Assembly: GCA_018873245.2 (NCBI GenBank)
Contig: JAEMBT020000009.1
Span: 5,681,180-5,745,179, forward strand
Direction of reading: 5' to 3'
From: Archegozetes longisetosus
Taxonomy: Eukaryota; Arthropoda; Arachnida; Sarcoptiformes; Trhypochthoniidae
Length of the DNA stretch: 64,000 bases
The translations under genes and the position numbers were made by a program. The notes below the pieces were generated by a model. It did no database searches, had not been told where the DNA came from, and worked only from the letters and a program-made list of their open reading frames with translations. Below are positions 33,226 to 44,574 of this stretch, in pieces. The number at the start of each line of letters is the position of its first letter. The stretch's first letter is position 1.

Positions 33226-34905
33226 AATATCTTGTCAAAAAATTTCATATAATTTCATAATAAACCTATTTTTCTACTTAATGAATGACATCGTGAAACA
33301 TACACCAATTTGATGTCAAGATCACTATTATAAATATCTAATATTGAATTTATACATGAATAAAAATATCGAAAACCTTAGAGTACCATAAATCACATTG
33401 ATTCATAGCCTCAAATTTTCAATTTTTCTTTAAATATATATTGAAAAATGATTACAACTTGAAACAAGATTGATAACGAATCGATAAAAGTTTAACATTT
33501 TTGACAGTTTACAACTCATTCTCGAAAATTACCGAAAGGCCACTCAGAAACTGTCCAAATGACCACTTAAGTAAATTTAGAGTTTTAATTAAGAACTAAC
33601 AAATTTTCATTAACTAATTTTATTTATTAGCGAGTGTTCAACTCAAATGAACGGCCCATATTAAGAATTATAATCAGTAACTTTAAGCCTGGAAACAGCC
33701 GTTTGAAACTGAACGAAATTTATGAAGCTACATTTCCGAACAATCTTGTGTTCAACTATATTGAAGAAATATTTTTTGCGAAACTAAAAAGTTTTTAATG
33801 CTTAGCCTGCACTCCAATTTAGGGTTTAACCTCTTAATCATTAGTTTAATCTATTCAAATGTAAGGTTCACTAAAATTTTCTCATTCAATTCTTGATTTT
33901 GCCAGAATTTCAAATTCATATATAATTAATATTAAATATTTTATACAAAAAATCTTCACTTTATCTTTCTGGATTTTCTGGGATTTCTTTAAAAGTATCT
34001 TAAAATCAAGTAGAAGTAAATAATTTATACATTGAGCCTAAACTTTACTATTAAGTAATGGTCACTAATTACTATTATTCAGTAATGCTAAGCCCATAAA
34101 ATGTTTCATTAGAAATAAGAGATCAATATATTTGAAAAATTTCGAATTTGAATTAATTTCAAATGCTTCCCAATAATTACTGAAAAGTTCCTCAATTAAT
34201 TTTTTTGTTTTAGTCTATGATTAAGTTTCTTTCGATCATTTAATTATTTTTTTAGGTATCCATTTCGAATGATCTACTGATAGCAAGTCTTGTCGATAGA
34301 GACGTGTCAGCTATTTTTAATAAAACATTAATTCATTTAACTACCATAAATTAAATGTTAGCTCAAATTTTCGCATTATTGTTATAGTTATTTCCTACTA
34401 TAAAACAAATTTAGTCCAAAATTCCGAAGATTTTTTTTAATAATTGCTCATTCAATATCTAATTACTGCAAGTAAAAAATAAAAATATAATAGTTAATAA
34501 TATAACATAAAATGTCAAACATTGTTTACATTCTCTAATCAGTTCATTGACTTAACCTAATATCAGAAGTTTTATCTTATTTGTGTTATCTAAAAGCACA
34601 ATAAGCTACTTTCACAATACAATTTTTAATATAATTTTAAGAGAAAATTTCTCTAAGTCGATTTCTGACAAAGTAATCAAATACAAGACACTATAATAGT
34701 TTTGTAGTCGCTTCTATGTATCAAAAATAATAAATATCAAATTGAAAGTGATTCTTCTAATAAAAAAGTACTGAAAATTTATTCAAAAATTATTGATAGG
34801 TATAAACAGTAAATTCTTTTCGTTTACGTGAAAATGGTGTAAACTCTTCTGAAAAATATCTATATTTTGAAACCTACAAATCAAAGCTCATTTACTTTAA
34901 TCTTC
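33226..34905. other. No supported gene
   Basis: AT-rich, no long frame, no structured repeat recognised. Confidence 0.5.
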
Positions 34906-35375
34906 TTAACCCTTCGAAGGAATTGTGTTTAGAATCACTTAAAGGGAAAGATGGGGTCAAAAAATCGCGGGAACTTTCCTGGACGAATCTGGGCTTATTA
35001 TGCGTAGAACTCAAGGACTAAACAAAAATACCCCACTATTCCATTCACATATCGTGTTGTATCCAAGTCATAACATTTGACATCACAGTTAACCCCTTTC
35101 TTATTGGATTCATCCAAATTGCATTGAAATATATTACGAAAAAAAAGTTACGTGAATAGAAAGGTGGGGTACGACACCAGACTTTGCTTTACTTATTTAT
35201 TTTTAAAATTTTAATTATAAGTAATATTAAAATGAAAATTATGTAGTTTTGTTAAGAAATAGTTTGTGATAGAATACAGAATTTTTTAGATTTTTTGCAT
35301 TTATGGTTTGTTTTTAACAGAATTTCAAAGTGTTGTTAGGACAAAAAAGACCCCACAGTTCCTTCGAAGGGTTAA
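34906..35375. mobile_element. piggyBac-like MITE B (TTAA-flanked)
   Basis: TTAA at 34906-34909 and 35372-35375 flanks a 462-bp non-coding element. The terminal inverted repeats CCCTTCGAAGGAATTGTG and CCCTTCGAAGGAACTGTG differ at one position. Subterminal words GGGGTCAAAAA (about 34954) and, from the other end, GGGGTCTTTTTT (about 35341-35353) resemble the palindrome halves of the other TTAA elements. Confidence 0.88.
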
Positions 35376-36039
35376 TGAGCTAATAAACCATTTAGAATTA
35401 ATATCATTTGGATTGTTCAATCAGGTTTGAATTAGTAATATTTCGCACTTTATTTTCAATTTAATAAAGTAATCTAAAATCTAATAGATTGTAAAATAAC
35501 TCTATACATTCTGAAATTTATCAAACTACAAACTGAAAAGTATCAAAACGGATTATTCATAATTATAATGATTACAAAACTCGACCAATCAAAGCGTAAA
35601 TAATTAAGTAAGGGATTTGAATAATCACTAAAAAATGCCATCAGTAACATTTGTAAATGCGTTCCTCTTATATGGCATAAGAATTATTTTTAAAGGTGAC
35701 TTACTGGAGATGTGAATCATGCTGAGAGCTAGAATTTTTGATTTTTTCTAGTTTTCTGTGGTAAATGGTTCTTTATCTCAGTCAACGTTTAATTATATTG
35801 GAGTAAAACGGATACATGTTAACCGAATATTCGAATCTATATAACTGAAAGACATGTTTGAAATAGTTATTCATGAGAACAGTGACATAGCAAGGAATTT
35901 ATATTATACGTGGCATATTGGGGCATCATTTTAAACCTCAATTGCGATCGAGTCTTGAAATTAGTCATGGTTTAAAAACGTGGCTTTAAAAGCATTAGAC
36001 TTAGAGATTTTAAGTAACTTTTATCTGATGACCCCTCTA
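35376..36039. other. No gene seen
   Basis: AT-rich; nothing supported. Confidence 0.5.
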
Positions 36040-37156
36040 TTATCTGTAACTACTAAGGACAGAAAGTTCTCTTAACATCGCAGTGCTTCATGCTTCCTCT
36101 TTATACTGCTATGCTACTGTGCTGCTATCGTGCTGTCAAATGAATAAAAGAATGGTTCTGTTGCATATACTCATTTAACAGTAAGCATACAATGTGTATA
36201 GAAATGTAAAAAGTAGTGATAAATAATAACTAGAAATTAACTTTGGAGCGAAATAAATCAGGGAAACGTACGGTAACATTGAACTCTACAGCATAAGCTA
36301 ACAGTTATGTAGGCGTAGTGCGTCACTTATCGTATTGTGAGGTTTGATATAGTGTAATAGCGTGGCAGACAGTTACAGAACTCAAAGTTTTTCGCACTCT
36401 AACATAAAATTGTAATAGTCGAAATCTAGTTTTAAATCCTGATCTATTGATGTCTCTATCTTATAAAATATTTGAACGCGGCCAATATTGGTATTCCCAA
36501 AATCTATTAAAAATTGATTGAAAATTTTATACACTTATTAGCATAAACTCAAATATAAAAAATTGAAAATTAGTGTAGTTTAGTGGATTGATGCACGATA
36601 GGATTTCGGCTGTGCAGACATTTGTCTTAAAAACCTATAAGTGCGCATCTAAATGGCCTATATTTTAATGAAATAATTAATATAAGATATATGCCCTTGA
36701 TACTTACTAAACAAAAATCAGCTTTTGGAATTAAAATTAGCAACACGATATTCTCTAAGCAACTCTCTAAGTTTACAAAGCCTCACTTGCATCTCTATAT
36801 AAATATGCTTTAGAGATTTAAATTATATAAAAGAATTATTTTCTATATCGTAAAACTTGCATAATTATTGAAAAGGCTTTACATTTAAAATACAAGTGTA
36901 TGTATAAAAAATATGGAGTAATAAAAGATAACGTTCTCATAGCAATGATAGAGCTAATATCAAATCTCAGAGTAACACTTAACCACGACTTTAATGTACT
37001 GCAGAAATGGCGTTATTCTAAAATCCTAACTATGTTAATTAAGACGCGAATTTTCTCAAAATGAGTGCCATCTTCGGCCAAAGCTTACATGAGGTATGGG
37101 GTGGCATTTTACCTAAGAATTATTCTACTATTTCGGAAGTTATGTCGAAGGGTTAA
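36040..37156 (-). mobile_element. Diverged inverted relative of piggyBac-like MITE A
   Basis: The right end (about 37092-37156) reads GGGGTGGCATTTTACCT, TTTCGGAAGTTATGTC and GAAGGG before TTAA (37153-37156). This matches the reverse complement of the start of MITE A. Further in, ATAATAACTAGAAATTAA (about 36226) and AACATCGCAGTGCTTC (about 36075) match the reverse complement of MITE A at about 26820 and 26908. The middle (about 36250-37080) is extra sequence. The outer left end was not found. Confidence 0.55.
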
Positions 37157-37920
37157 ACTAAATTAAGTATGTACTTTAGGAATTTTGTATTTTCAGCTAT
37201 TTTTAACACTTCTATTACAATGAGACTCATTTGTATACTGAGATAAGATCATTTTATATGATCAAAATCTTGCTCCTGAAACATATTCTCAGATAAATAT
37301 TATGGATTTTCTCCAATTCGGATTAGAACTACTTAATTAAAATATCGAAGATTATTTAATTTCATGAAATTAGGATTTTTGGGCGTATCATATCATAAGC
37401 TATGATTTTAATTCGAAATTTGGATAAATATCGAAATCCCAGAAATGTTCCCCAACGCCAGCCGATTGAAGATTTTATTTACTAATTTGTTTACGTCAAT
37501 AGTTGGAAAGGCGTAAACATTCTTCAACTTCGACGAAGAGTTCATAATTTTATTAAAATCTGAATTTAAATGCTGTCAATCAGGACCCATGGCTATAGTT
37601 CATTAATATCATTTTGCTAATCATTTAATGTAATTTCTGTGACCAAACTTTTGAAAAATACCTGTCAAACAGTTTTTAAGTTTTTAACAATAAATTTAAC
37701 AATAATTCGAGTCTACTTTTTATGTCAGAATACGTTACTTTATATAATAAATTCTCGATTTTGTCATTAGTTCGCCACGTAAAATATAGGACTGTTCTAC
37801 AATGCTCAAGAATTTATATTCTCTATTTAAGTTATAGAGTAGTGGACACAAATAAAGACATATATACAAATAGTGATTTTAAGGTAATTTGCCATTTTGT
37901 CGAATTTATATACAGTTGTA
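37157..37920. other. No gene seen
   Basis: The frame at 37722-38093 runs from AT-rich DNA into the inverted repeat and shows no family motif. Confidence 0.5.
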
Positions 37921-38400
37921 GGCAGGACTATAAAATACCAGATACGATGGGTTCTCGACTTCCCTCCCCTATGTGTAATACATCATTGGATTCAGTTCGT
38001 CGAGCTGAACATTTTGATGCCACACTTGACCACTTTCAATCCGAACCTGATCACTTCTGGTCAACTCCCGAAGGAAGTGACCGGTCCTGCTAAGTCATAT
38101 TTCGTTGGACTCGGGATATCGAACAGGGCAATTCGATACCTCACTCGATCAATTATCTCAAGTAGTTTTCGAAATATCCAACTTTTAGTTTCTTTAACTC
38201 CAGTATTTCGGCATACAGTTACCGAAAAGCTAACATCGTCTATAGGTGCTACACAGACCTATCGGACACAATGGACTCTCAATGACATAAGAACGTGAAA
38301 TTTTAGATATAATTTCTACTCAATAAATGAAACATCTAACCAGAGACCCAAGACTCTAGGACCCTTAGGATCCGACTTCAACACCTAGGGTATGTGGCCC
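37921..38400 (+). repeat. Left arm of a 480-bp near-identical inverted repeat
   Basis: The reverse complement of this segment is at 39254-39733, with only a few differences near the arm ends (for example GGCAGGACTATAAAAT against GGCGGGACTATAGAAT). It is more GC-rich than its surroundings. An open frame runs through both arms, producing the same peptide, because the arms are copies. I do not recognise that peptide, and the frame may be chance. Confidence 0.93.
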
Positions 38401-38426
38401 CTAGATACACTGCTGATTCATATTCA

Positions 38427-38875
38427 TATATAATTAGGGTGACCAAGTCAAAAACTGTCAAATGCGGGACAAAAAAATGTTGGTCCCATTATAAAATTTT
38501 TTTAAAGAGTTTTAACCTGATTGAAGTTACAAATCATAGTTTGAAATAACAATTATTTGAAATATAAACTAAAGACTTAATTGATAAGTGCACTTTATAA
38601 GAGTCACACACGATGTGAATGAAAACAAGGTATCAGATAAACGAATTAAAACTCTTTTTATCTAAAGACTTCTACATATTTTAAGATAAGAAACGTGTTA
38701 ACAATTAAATTGCATTATTTGCATTAAATAAAAACACACAGTGAAAATCTGTTAAGATAAATCTTAAAATGTATATTTTCCGTCCCGCAAAGGGTGCATA
38801 CGATATGCGGGACACAACTCTTAAATGTGGGACAATCCCGCACAATGCGGGACACTTGGTCACCCTATATATAAT
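38427..38875. mobile_element. hAT-type MITE with 8-bp target duplication
   Basis: The element (38435-38867, 433 bp) begins TAGGGTGACCAAGT and ends ACTTGGTCACCCTA. TATATAAT is duplicated exactly on both sides (38427-38434 and 38868-38875). An 8-bp duplication with a short terminal repeat is characteristic of hAT transposons. Subterminal GCGGGAC/GTGGGAC words occur near both ends (for example 38466, 38779, 38808, 38828, 38847), the pattern expected for transposase-binding sites. It has no coding capacity. It lies in the loop of the 480-bp inverted repeat. Confidence 0.92.
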
Positions 38876-39253
38876 GTAGGTTTTCGTGCAAGAGTTCTTA
38901 TTTTTCGAGAAATTGTATTGTAAAAAAGTTAATTAGCATTTTGTCCAAATTTTTGTTCACAATAAATTATTAGTTTTAGACCGCACAGATCATTAGAAAT
39001 TTTTTAATAATTATCATGGTCTCTATTGACTACAGCATTCAATTTTTTCGAAAACACGAATAAAGAGCTTAGGATTAAATCTCTTGGTGAACATGATTGA
39101 AGCAATTGCAAATACACTGAGCCTCTGTTCAGATATTGAAGATTCTTGCCCTCGAATGGGACTTATGTTGTCGGTACTGAAAGTCCTAAACTTTTAAAAC
39201 AGAGACCATAAGAGTTGACTCGATAAGTTGCATCGATTAATACCTATGTTGAA
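38876..39253. other. Rest of the loop between the 480-bp arms
   Basis: AT-rich sequence, no frame or motif. Confidence 0.5.
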
Positions 39254-39733
39254 GGGCCATATACCCTAGGTGTTGAAGTCGAATCCTAAGGGTCCTAGAG
39301 TCTTGGGTCTCTGGTTAGATGTTTCATTTATTGAGTAGAAATTATATCTAAAATTTCACGTTCTTATGTCATTGAGAGTCCATTGTGTCCGATAGGTCTG
39401 TGTAGCACCTATAGACGATGTTAGCTTTTCGGTAACTGTATGCCGAAATACTGGAGTTAAAGAAACTAAAAGTTGGATATTTCGAAAACTACTTGAGATA
39501 ATTGATCGAGTGAGGTATCGAATTGCCCTGTTCGATATCCCGAGTCCAACGAAATATGACTTAGCAGGACCGGTCACTTCCTTCGGGAGTTGACCAGAAG
39601 TGATCAGGTTCGGATTGAAAGTGGTCAAGTGTGGCATCAAAATGTTCAGCTCGACGAACTGAATCCAATGATGTATTACACATAGGGGAGGGAAGTCGAG
39701 AACCCATCGTATCTGGTATTCTATAGTCCCGCC
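39254..39733 (-). repeat. Right arm of the 480-bp inverted repeat
   Basis: Near-identical inverted copy of 37921-38400. The arms are separated by 853 bp. The frame 39356-39781 (minus) is the mirror of the one in the left arm. Confidence 0.93.
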
Positions 39734-39749
39734 AAGACAAACGTATGAT

Positions 39750-40108
39750 CTATTGCTTGCTAGCACGACATTACAACGCATACATTACAGCGTAAACAAA
39801 CACCGCGTACGACACTACCGCGCAAGTCAATACAGCGCAAGAAATACCGCGCACGACGCTACCGCGCAACGACACTACATCGTAAACGAAACTACCGCGC
39901 GAACGAAACTACCGCGCAAACGAAACTACCGCGCAAACGAAACTACCGCGCAAACTCTTTAACGCGTAAAATAAATACCTCGCAAACTATACTACCGTGT
40001 GGTAGTGACGTATACCCGGTATTGTCATTTACACGGTATTGTCGTTGCGCGGTAGTGTCTTGCGCGGTAGTGTCGCCTGCGCGGTAATGTCATGTAATCC
40101 TATTGCTT
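39750..40108. mobile_element. Foldback element I with TACCG-core tandem arms
   Basis: CTATTGCTT stands at both sides (39750-39758 and 40100-40108), a 9-bp (or 8-bp) target duplication. The element (39759-40099, 341 bp) has imperfect ends containing GACATTAC. Its left two-thirds is a tandem of units of about 16-17 bp with core ACTACCGCGCAA, of which four in a row (about 39892-39957) are nearly identical (ACTACCGCGCAAACGAA). The right third holds the same core inverted (GCGCGGTAGTGTC and variants). It is strikingly CG-rich in an AT-rich region. The open frame 39753-39962 is only the repeat read as codons. Confidence 0.85.
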
Positions 40109-40921
40109 AATGGTGAAGCATTAGCAATACATACTGATACGATTGATAATATGATTTTAAAGGAACGATAGCAGTACTCTTAGCGAATTTTGAATAAGCT
40201 GCAGCACATTTTCTGTACAGCAGAAAAGCGCCGAAGCCAGCACTTAAGTGCAGTAAAACAGCAGTGTAAATGAACTCTGCCAATTCTACAAGTCTCCTTT
40301 ATAGAAAGTATTAGGTTGTGACAATAAGCTCAAAAGACAGGCTCGAGGCTAACAATGCCAAGTCTATTGTCATAGCAAAGGCCTCCTCTTCTGTCCCGTA
40401 GAAAACGTGAACTGCCTACTGGTTACCTCCACGAATTCAAGTTGAGAAGGAGGAGGTGAAGTTAGCATACGAAATTGACACCGCCATCTTTTTGTTAAGC
40501 TAGTTTGATGATCCATTATATTCAGTTGAGAACCTGAACTGAGCATACAGCCTTTCTTATATACAAAATGTCGTTAAATGTGATAACAGTAGGAAGAATG
40601 GGTCAATAGGGTCAAGTAGGGCATTGTTGAGCTCAACTAGACAAGACAGGTATAATGATACTTTACATGTAGGAGGAGAGGACAGTTGGGTCAATTTATG
40701 AGATCAGAGGTCATGTAACCAGGTCAAGTATGGGATAATTTAACTCAGATGTAATCCAATGCTATTTTTTCAAACCTAGGTCACGTAGTTCATTAATAAT
40801 TGCCCAAAGCAACAGGCTCAGATTTTACTAAAATTATCTACATTTTTAACATATTAATCATTTAAAATAAATCGCGAACTCTAATGTATTTGCAAGAAAT
40901 ATTTTAATGTAATTTACTTAC
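40109..40921. other. No gene recognised
   Basis: The 40320-40500 part is richer in GC; the 40580-40740 part carries GGTCAA and AGGTCA-like words repeatedly. No frame or family could be assigned. Confidence 0.4.
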
Positions 40922-41464
40922 CTGAGTAATCGTGATAAAATTTTATCTCAATGGCAATTTTGCGATTTCAACGATCAATTTTGTACGAGTTAAGAAACAT
41001 CGGCTGATTCACTAATCTATATATGAAAATAAAATAAGCTATGTAGAAAATCTCGCTTATTCTTAGTACGAAATAAAAATTAAATAATAACTTTCTCAAG
41101 CCTTCAATTGAGAATAACGATATCAATTTTTCATACTTTGAATCTGAAAAAGTTTTCATTAGATACGAGTACAATATACTTTTCATCATAAGCAACGATT
41201 AAACTCAGCAATGACTAGGCTTGCTAGGATTTCATTATTAGTTTGTAATTTCACTGAAACGCAAATGGAGGAATTCGTCGTAAAGACAACGTGATAAGTA
41301 TTTGTGATAAATAAGGCGGGAATATGGGCATTTTCCAACCAACTATACTCATGTAATAATTTTATACGCGTAACTAGAAAATCAGCGTGCTCTGAAAAGC
41401 TCTGAAAAGAATCTTTATGAAAAAATATGCCAAGAAATACTATAAGAAACCAACTTGTAAGCAT
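40922..41464 (-). pseudogene. Possible secreted/membrane protein gene, broken
   Basis: An ATG at 41464 opens MLTSWFLIVFLGIFF, a plausible signal peptide, followed by ADFLVTRIKLLHEYSWLEN and TTNSSICVSVKL (a possible N-glycosylation site) to a stop at 41186. In a second frame, overlapping by 10 bases, MMKSILYSYLMKTF leads to hydrophobic segments LLFNFYFVLRI and FYIAYFIFIYRL, then a TGA at 40970-40968. The same frame continues NRKIAIEIKFYHDYS up to a strong donor CAG-GTAAGT at 40921. The continued frame and donor hint at a real, now broken, exon. I do not recognise the family; all of this could be chance in AT-rich DNA. Confidence 0.3.
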
Positions 41465-42427
41465 TTAATCACCTTATCTCAGTGGAAACCTATAAACTAC
41501 AAGATATCTTTATAAACGTATGGTTTAGGTTTATAAACAATCGTATATCATATGAAATTTTATAAATTAGAGATTATATTTATTGAAGAGCAAATTTAAG
41601 AAAACCAGGTTTCTATAATTAAAAGGAGAGCGCAACAATCAGCTGATCTCTCAAGAATTGGGTGTTAGTCCTACGTTTCACAATTTTCAAAAGATCAATA
41701 TTCTTATAAAGACACCAATTGGTTCCCTTGATTTATTAATATTTATTGTTTTAAAAACTCCCGAAAAATTTACAATGAAACCTGATTATTCTAAAATCTA
41801 AAAAGATTTCATAGTTGATACAATCAAATCTAAACTCATTTTCTTTCAAATCCTTCAATCATTGACTGAAGCATTAGTTCTACTACCTCCTTACTATGGC
41901 GAAAATTCCCGCAGTGCTATATCTTCTGCTTTATGTTCATTTAACAAAAAATCCGAAAAGCAAAATGATATAACGATATTTATACGTGCATAATGCTGGA
42001 TATGATCATGCTAGAAAATTCGTAAATTGAAAATTTTGAAATTAGTTAAACAACTTCTGAGTTTACTTACTTTGTTTATCTTAATATTCTTGGCGAAAAT
42101 TTCTCTTAAAGGTATTATTTAAGGAGTAATACTAATTGTAACCAAATAATTTGAAAAAAAAATCCATTCAAAATGTTCCTGAAGTTTAAAGTATAGTTTA
42201 AAATTATGAACAAGAATAACACTGTATCTCTTAAAATTGAAATACTAGTAAAATCCAAAAGCGTTGCGAAAGCTACGGACATATCACTAAAAATTTGCAC
42301 AAAATTCTAAATTTAGTAAAATGCGAATTAGAGTGCGCATGACAACGAGCTATACAGTATTCGATTCTTATGAATTTTAATTTTAGAATATGAAACGCAT
42401 AGATTCTTAAACTTCTCAGTTCTAGCC
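41465..42427. other. No gene seen
   Basis: AT-rich; a 61-codon frame at 42115-42300 (minus) has no motif. Confidence 0.5.
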
Positions 42428-43314
42428 ATGGAATCGCTAAATAAATTTCAGAAAAGACAATTCGTTGAACAGTTTTATGAAAGACAGACGAAAGAAGCCA
42501 TTCACTGTTAAGCGTTTTATTGAAAAGAAACTTAAAAGACGATCGATTTATAATGTAATTAGCCGTATAGAGAACAGCATACCATTGAAAAGATCCAGTG
42601 GTTCAGGCCGTAAAGCTATTACAATGAACCATAAAAAGATTGAAAATGTTACGTATTATAAGAGAAGAATCAAACTAAATACGTCCCAAAAAAAGAATAT
42701 CGTGATTAAAGAGATTAGATCGTACGAGTGAACAAATCTTCGGCCATTGAATGGTCTTAAGATTGTAATGGATGATGAGAGTTACTTCTCTCTAACTGAT
42801 GAAAATATGCCAAGGAATCATGTCCACTATTCATCCAACAGGCTCTCAACAAGTATTGATGTGAAGTACCAAACTAAATCTAAATTCAAGACTAGTCTTA
42901 GTTTGGCGATAAGCGAAAACGATCGCTCTAACGCTGATCTGTGTCTTAAAAGCAGCAATTGATTCAAAAATTTATTCTAAGGAGTGTATAGAAAAGTGAT
43001 TGGTTCCATTCTTAAAGAAATATTGTGAGGACAGCAAATATATCTCTTGGCCAGATTCGCTACCAGCTCATTACACGAGGAAAACGACCTCAATATTGAG
43101 TAAATTTGGTATAAAGTTTGTCGAAAGTATAACCCGCCAAACATTCCACAATTGTGACAAATTGAGAATTTTTGTAGTCACCTCAAGTCTAAGGTTTATA
43201 AAAATCACTGGACTGCACGAAATTTGTCCAGCAGTGATAATTGACCTTATGACGAAAGTGAAGACTAATATTCGAAGAGCGGTAGATAATCGACCAAGCT
43301 TTATGTTTAACTAA
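42428..43314 (+). pseudogene. Tc1/mariner-superfamily transposase, degenerate
   Basis: The ATG at 42428 opens MESLNKFQKRQFVEQFYERQ before a stop. The next frame continues KPFTVKRFIEKKLKRRSIYN, VISRIENSIP and SGSGRKA (helix-turn-helix and GR-box). Then GLKIVMDDESYFSLTDENMP carries catalytic aspartate 1 (near 42770). WPDSLPAHYTRKTTSIL holds the second aspartate region (near 43058). A shifted frame gives NPPNIPQL, IENF and WTARNL, the usual PIExFW box near the third acidic residue. Two to three frameshifts and stops make it inactive. The C-terminal block resembles the remnant at 47548-47769. Confidence 0.75.
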
Positions 43315-43477
43315 AGTTTATTTAATGCTCTTCAATAGATATATTGCTCTTTAAATTCTGTTTAGTAATAAAAAAGTCACTACCTTTTTGAATTTTGTGC
43401 AAATTTTTAGTAAAAATCCTTTATATTTGTTTAATAAAAAAAGCTACGATCATCATATTTAAGAGTTATATTATGTA

Positions 43478-43836
43478 TTAACCCTTAAACAGTAAAACGA
43501 TTTTGATTAACGATTTCAGTAAAATAGGGTCTTTTTGACCCATCGATTCATTTGGAAAAGTATGTTATCATAAGGGTTAGGGTATATAACAGTTAGCGTG
43601 TTTTGTACTTTGTTAGTGTCGTCATCGTTGACGTAATCAGTTTAAAGTTTGAGTGAAAACTAATTTCTTATACAAATTTATGGCCTAAACTCAAATATAA
43701 CTAACTTTAAAAATGATTCATTTAAATATAAAAATACTATCAGTTTTATTAACATTGGAAATTGCATTAAATAATTATAACTATTTTTATAGACCTTTGG
43801 GTCATTTTGACCCATGAAATACCGTCCTTGGGTTAA
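43478..43836. mobile_element. piggyBac-like MITE C (TTAA-flanked)
   Basis: TTAA at 43478-43481 and 43833-43836 flanks 351 bp. Termini are CCCTTAAACAGTA and CCCAAGGACGGTA (imperfect). Subterminal palindromes GGGTCTTTTTGACCC (43527-43541) and GGGTCATTTTGACCC (43799-43813) stand near the two ends. There is no coding capacity. Confidence 0.75.
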
Positions 43837-44574
43837 ACTTCAAACTTTATTATTTGCCTTCTCAGAGGAAGCAACGATATACTAATAGTGGCACTCTGCG
43901 AATTTATTTCGATTAATGTAACAATTGTCAAAAGCGGTCAACTGTTAGGCAGTTTACAAATCCAGCTATTAATAATAGCATAATCAACAATAACTACATG
44001 ATAAAGTGGCACTAATTTAACATAAACATGTTTACAACTTTCCTTATGTTTAACATATAATTTTCTAATAACATTTAAATTCCACCAGTGTTGGAAAATT
44101 TCAAGAAATTTTCTAGAAATATTTCTCTATTTGAGGTTCACATAAACTTTAGAAATATTTCCAAAAACTTTTCGGAGATTATCTTTTTATAACACTAAAC
44201 CCCACTAATATTAAAGAAATAAATTTGCAAAATGCAATATCCTAGTTTTCCCCTGAGAAGGCAAATGATGATGAAGCTTGAAAGGGAGTACATGATATAA
44301 TCCTTAAATACAATGATTATAGCTTTTCTTATTAAACAAATAGCTCTCGTTGTACTTTGAGATTTTACTAATATAATTAAATACTCACTTAATAAACTTA
44401 AAAATTTGATATTACTCCGATAAAAGCGTTTGTTAACACACATTCATTCACATTACTTAATGTTGTATAAGATTACTAATGAACTAAACAATGAAGACGC
44501 AGATTTGGTACTAAAATTGCGTAACGTTACTAGTGTACTTAAGATAAAGAATAATACAATAAACGGGGCATAAG
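43837..44574. other. No gene seen
   Basis: AT-rich; the frame 44195-44443 (minus) has hydrophobic runs but no motif or splice support. Confidence 0.45.

Noticed and set aside
37897..39781. Two ORFs encoding the same 120-residue peptide as a conserved gene pair
   Set aside because: The peptides are identical because they lie in inverted copies of one DNA segment; no independent evidence of coding.
39753..39962. Repetitive protein with NETTA/NYRANETTA repeats
   Set aside because: Translation of the 17-bp tandem repeat in the foldback element.
39759..40099. CRISPR array
   Set aside because: Units of 16-17 bp are contiguous with no unique spacers, in eukaryotic DNA.
6439..40970. TGA recoded as an amino acid (stops in the elongase and in the 40922-41464 candidate)
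   Set aside because: The elongase itself appears to end in TGA and there is no sign of a changed code. Two isolated stops are better explained by decay or error.
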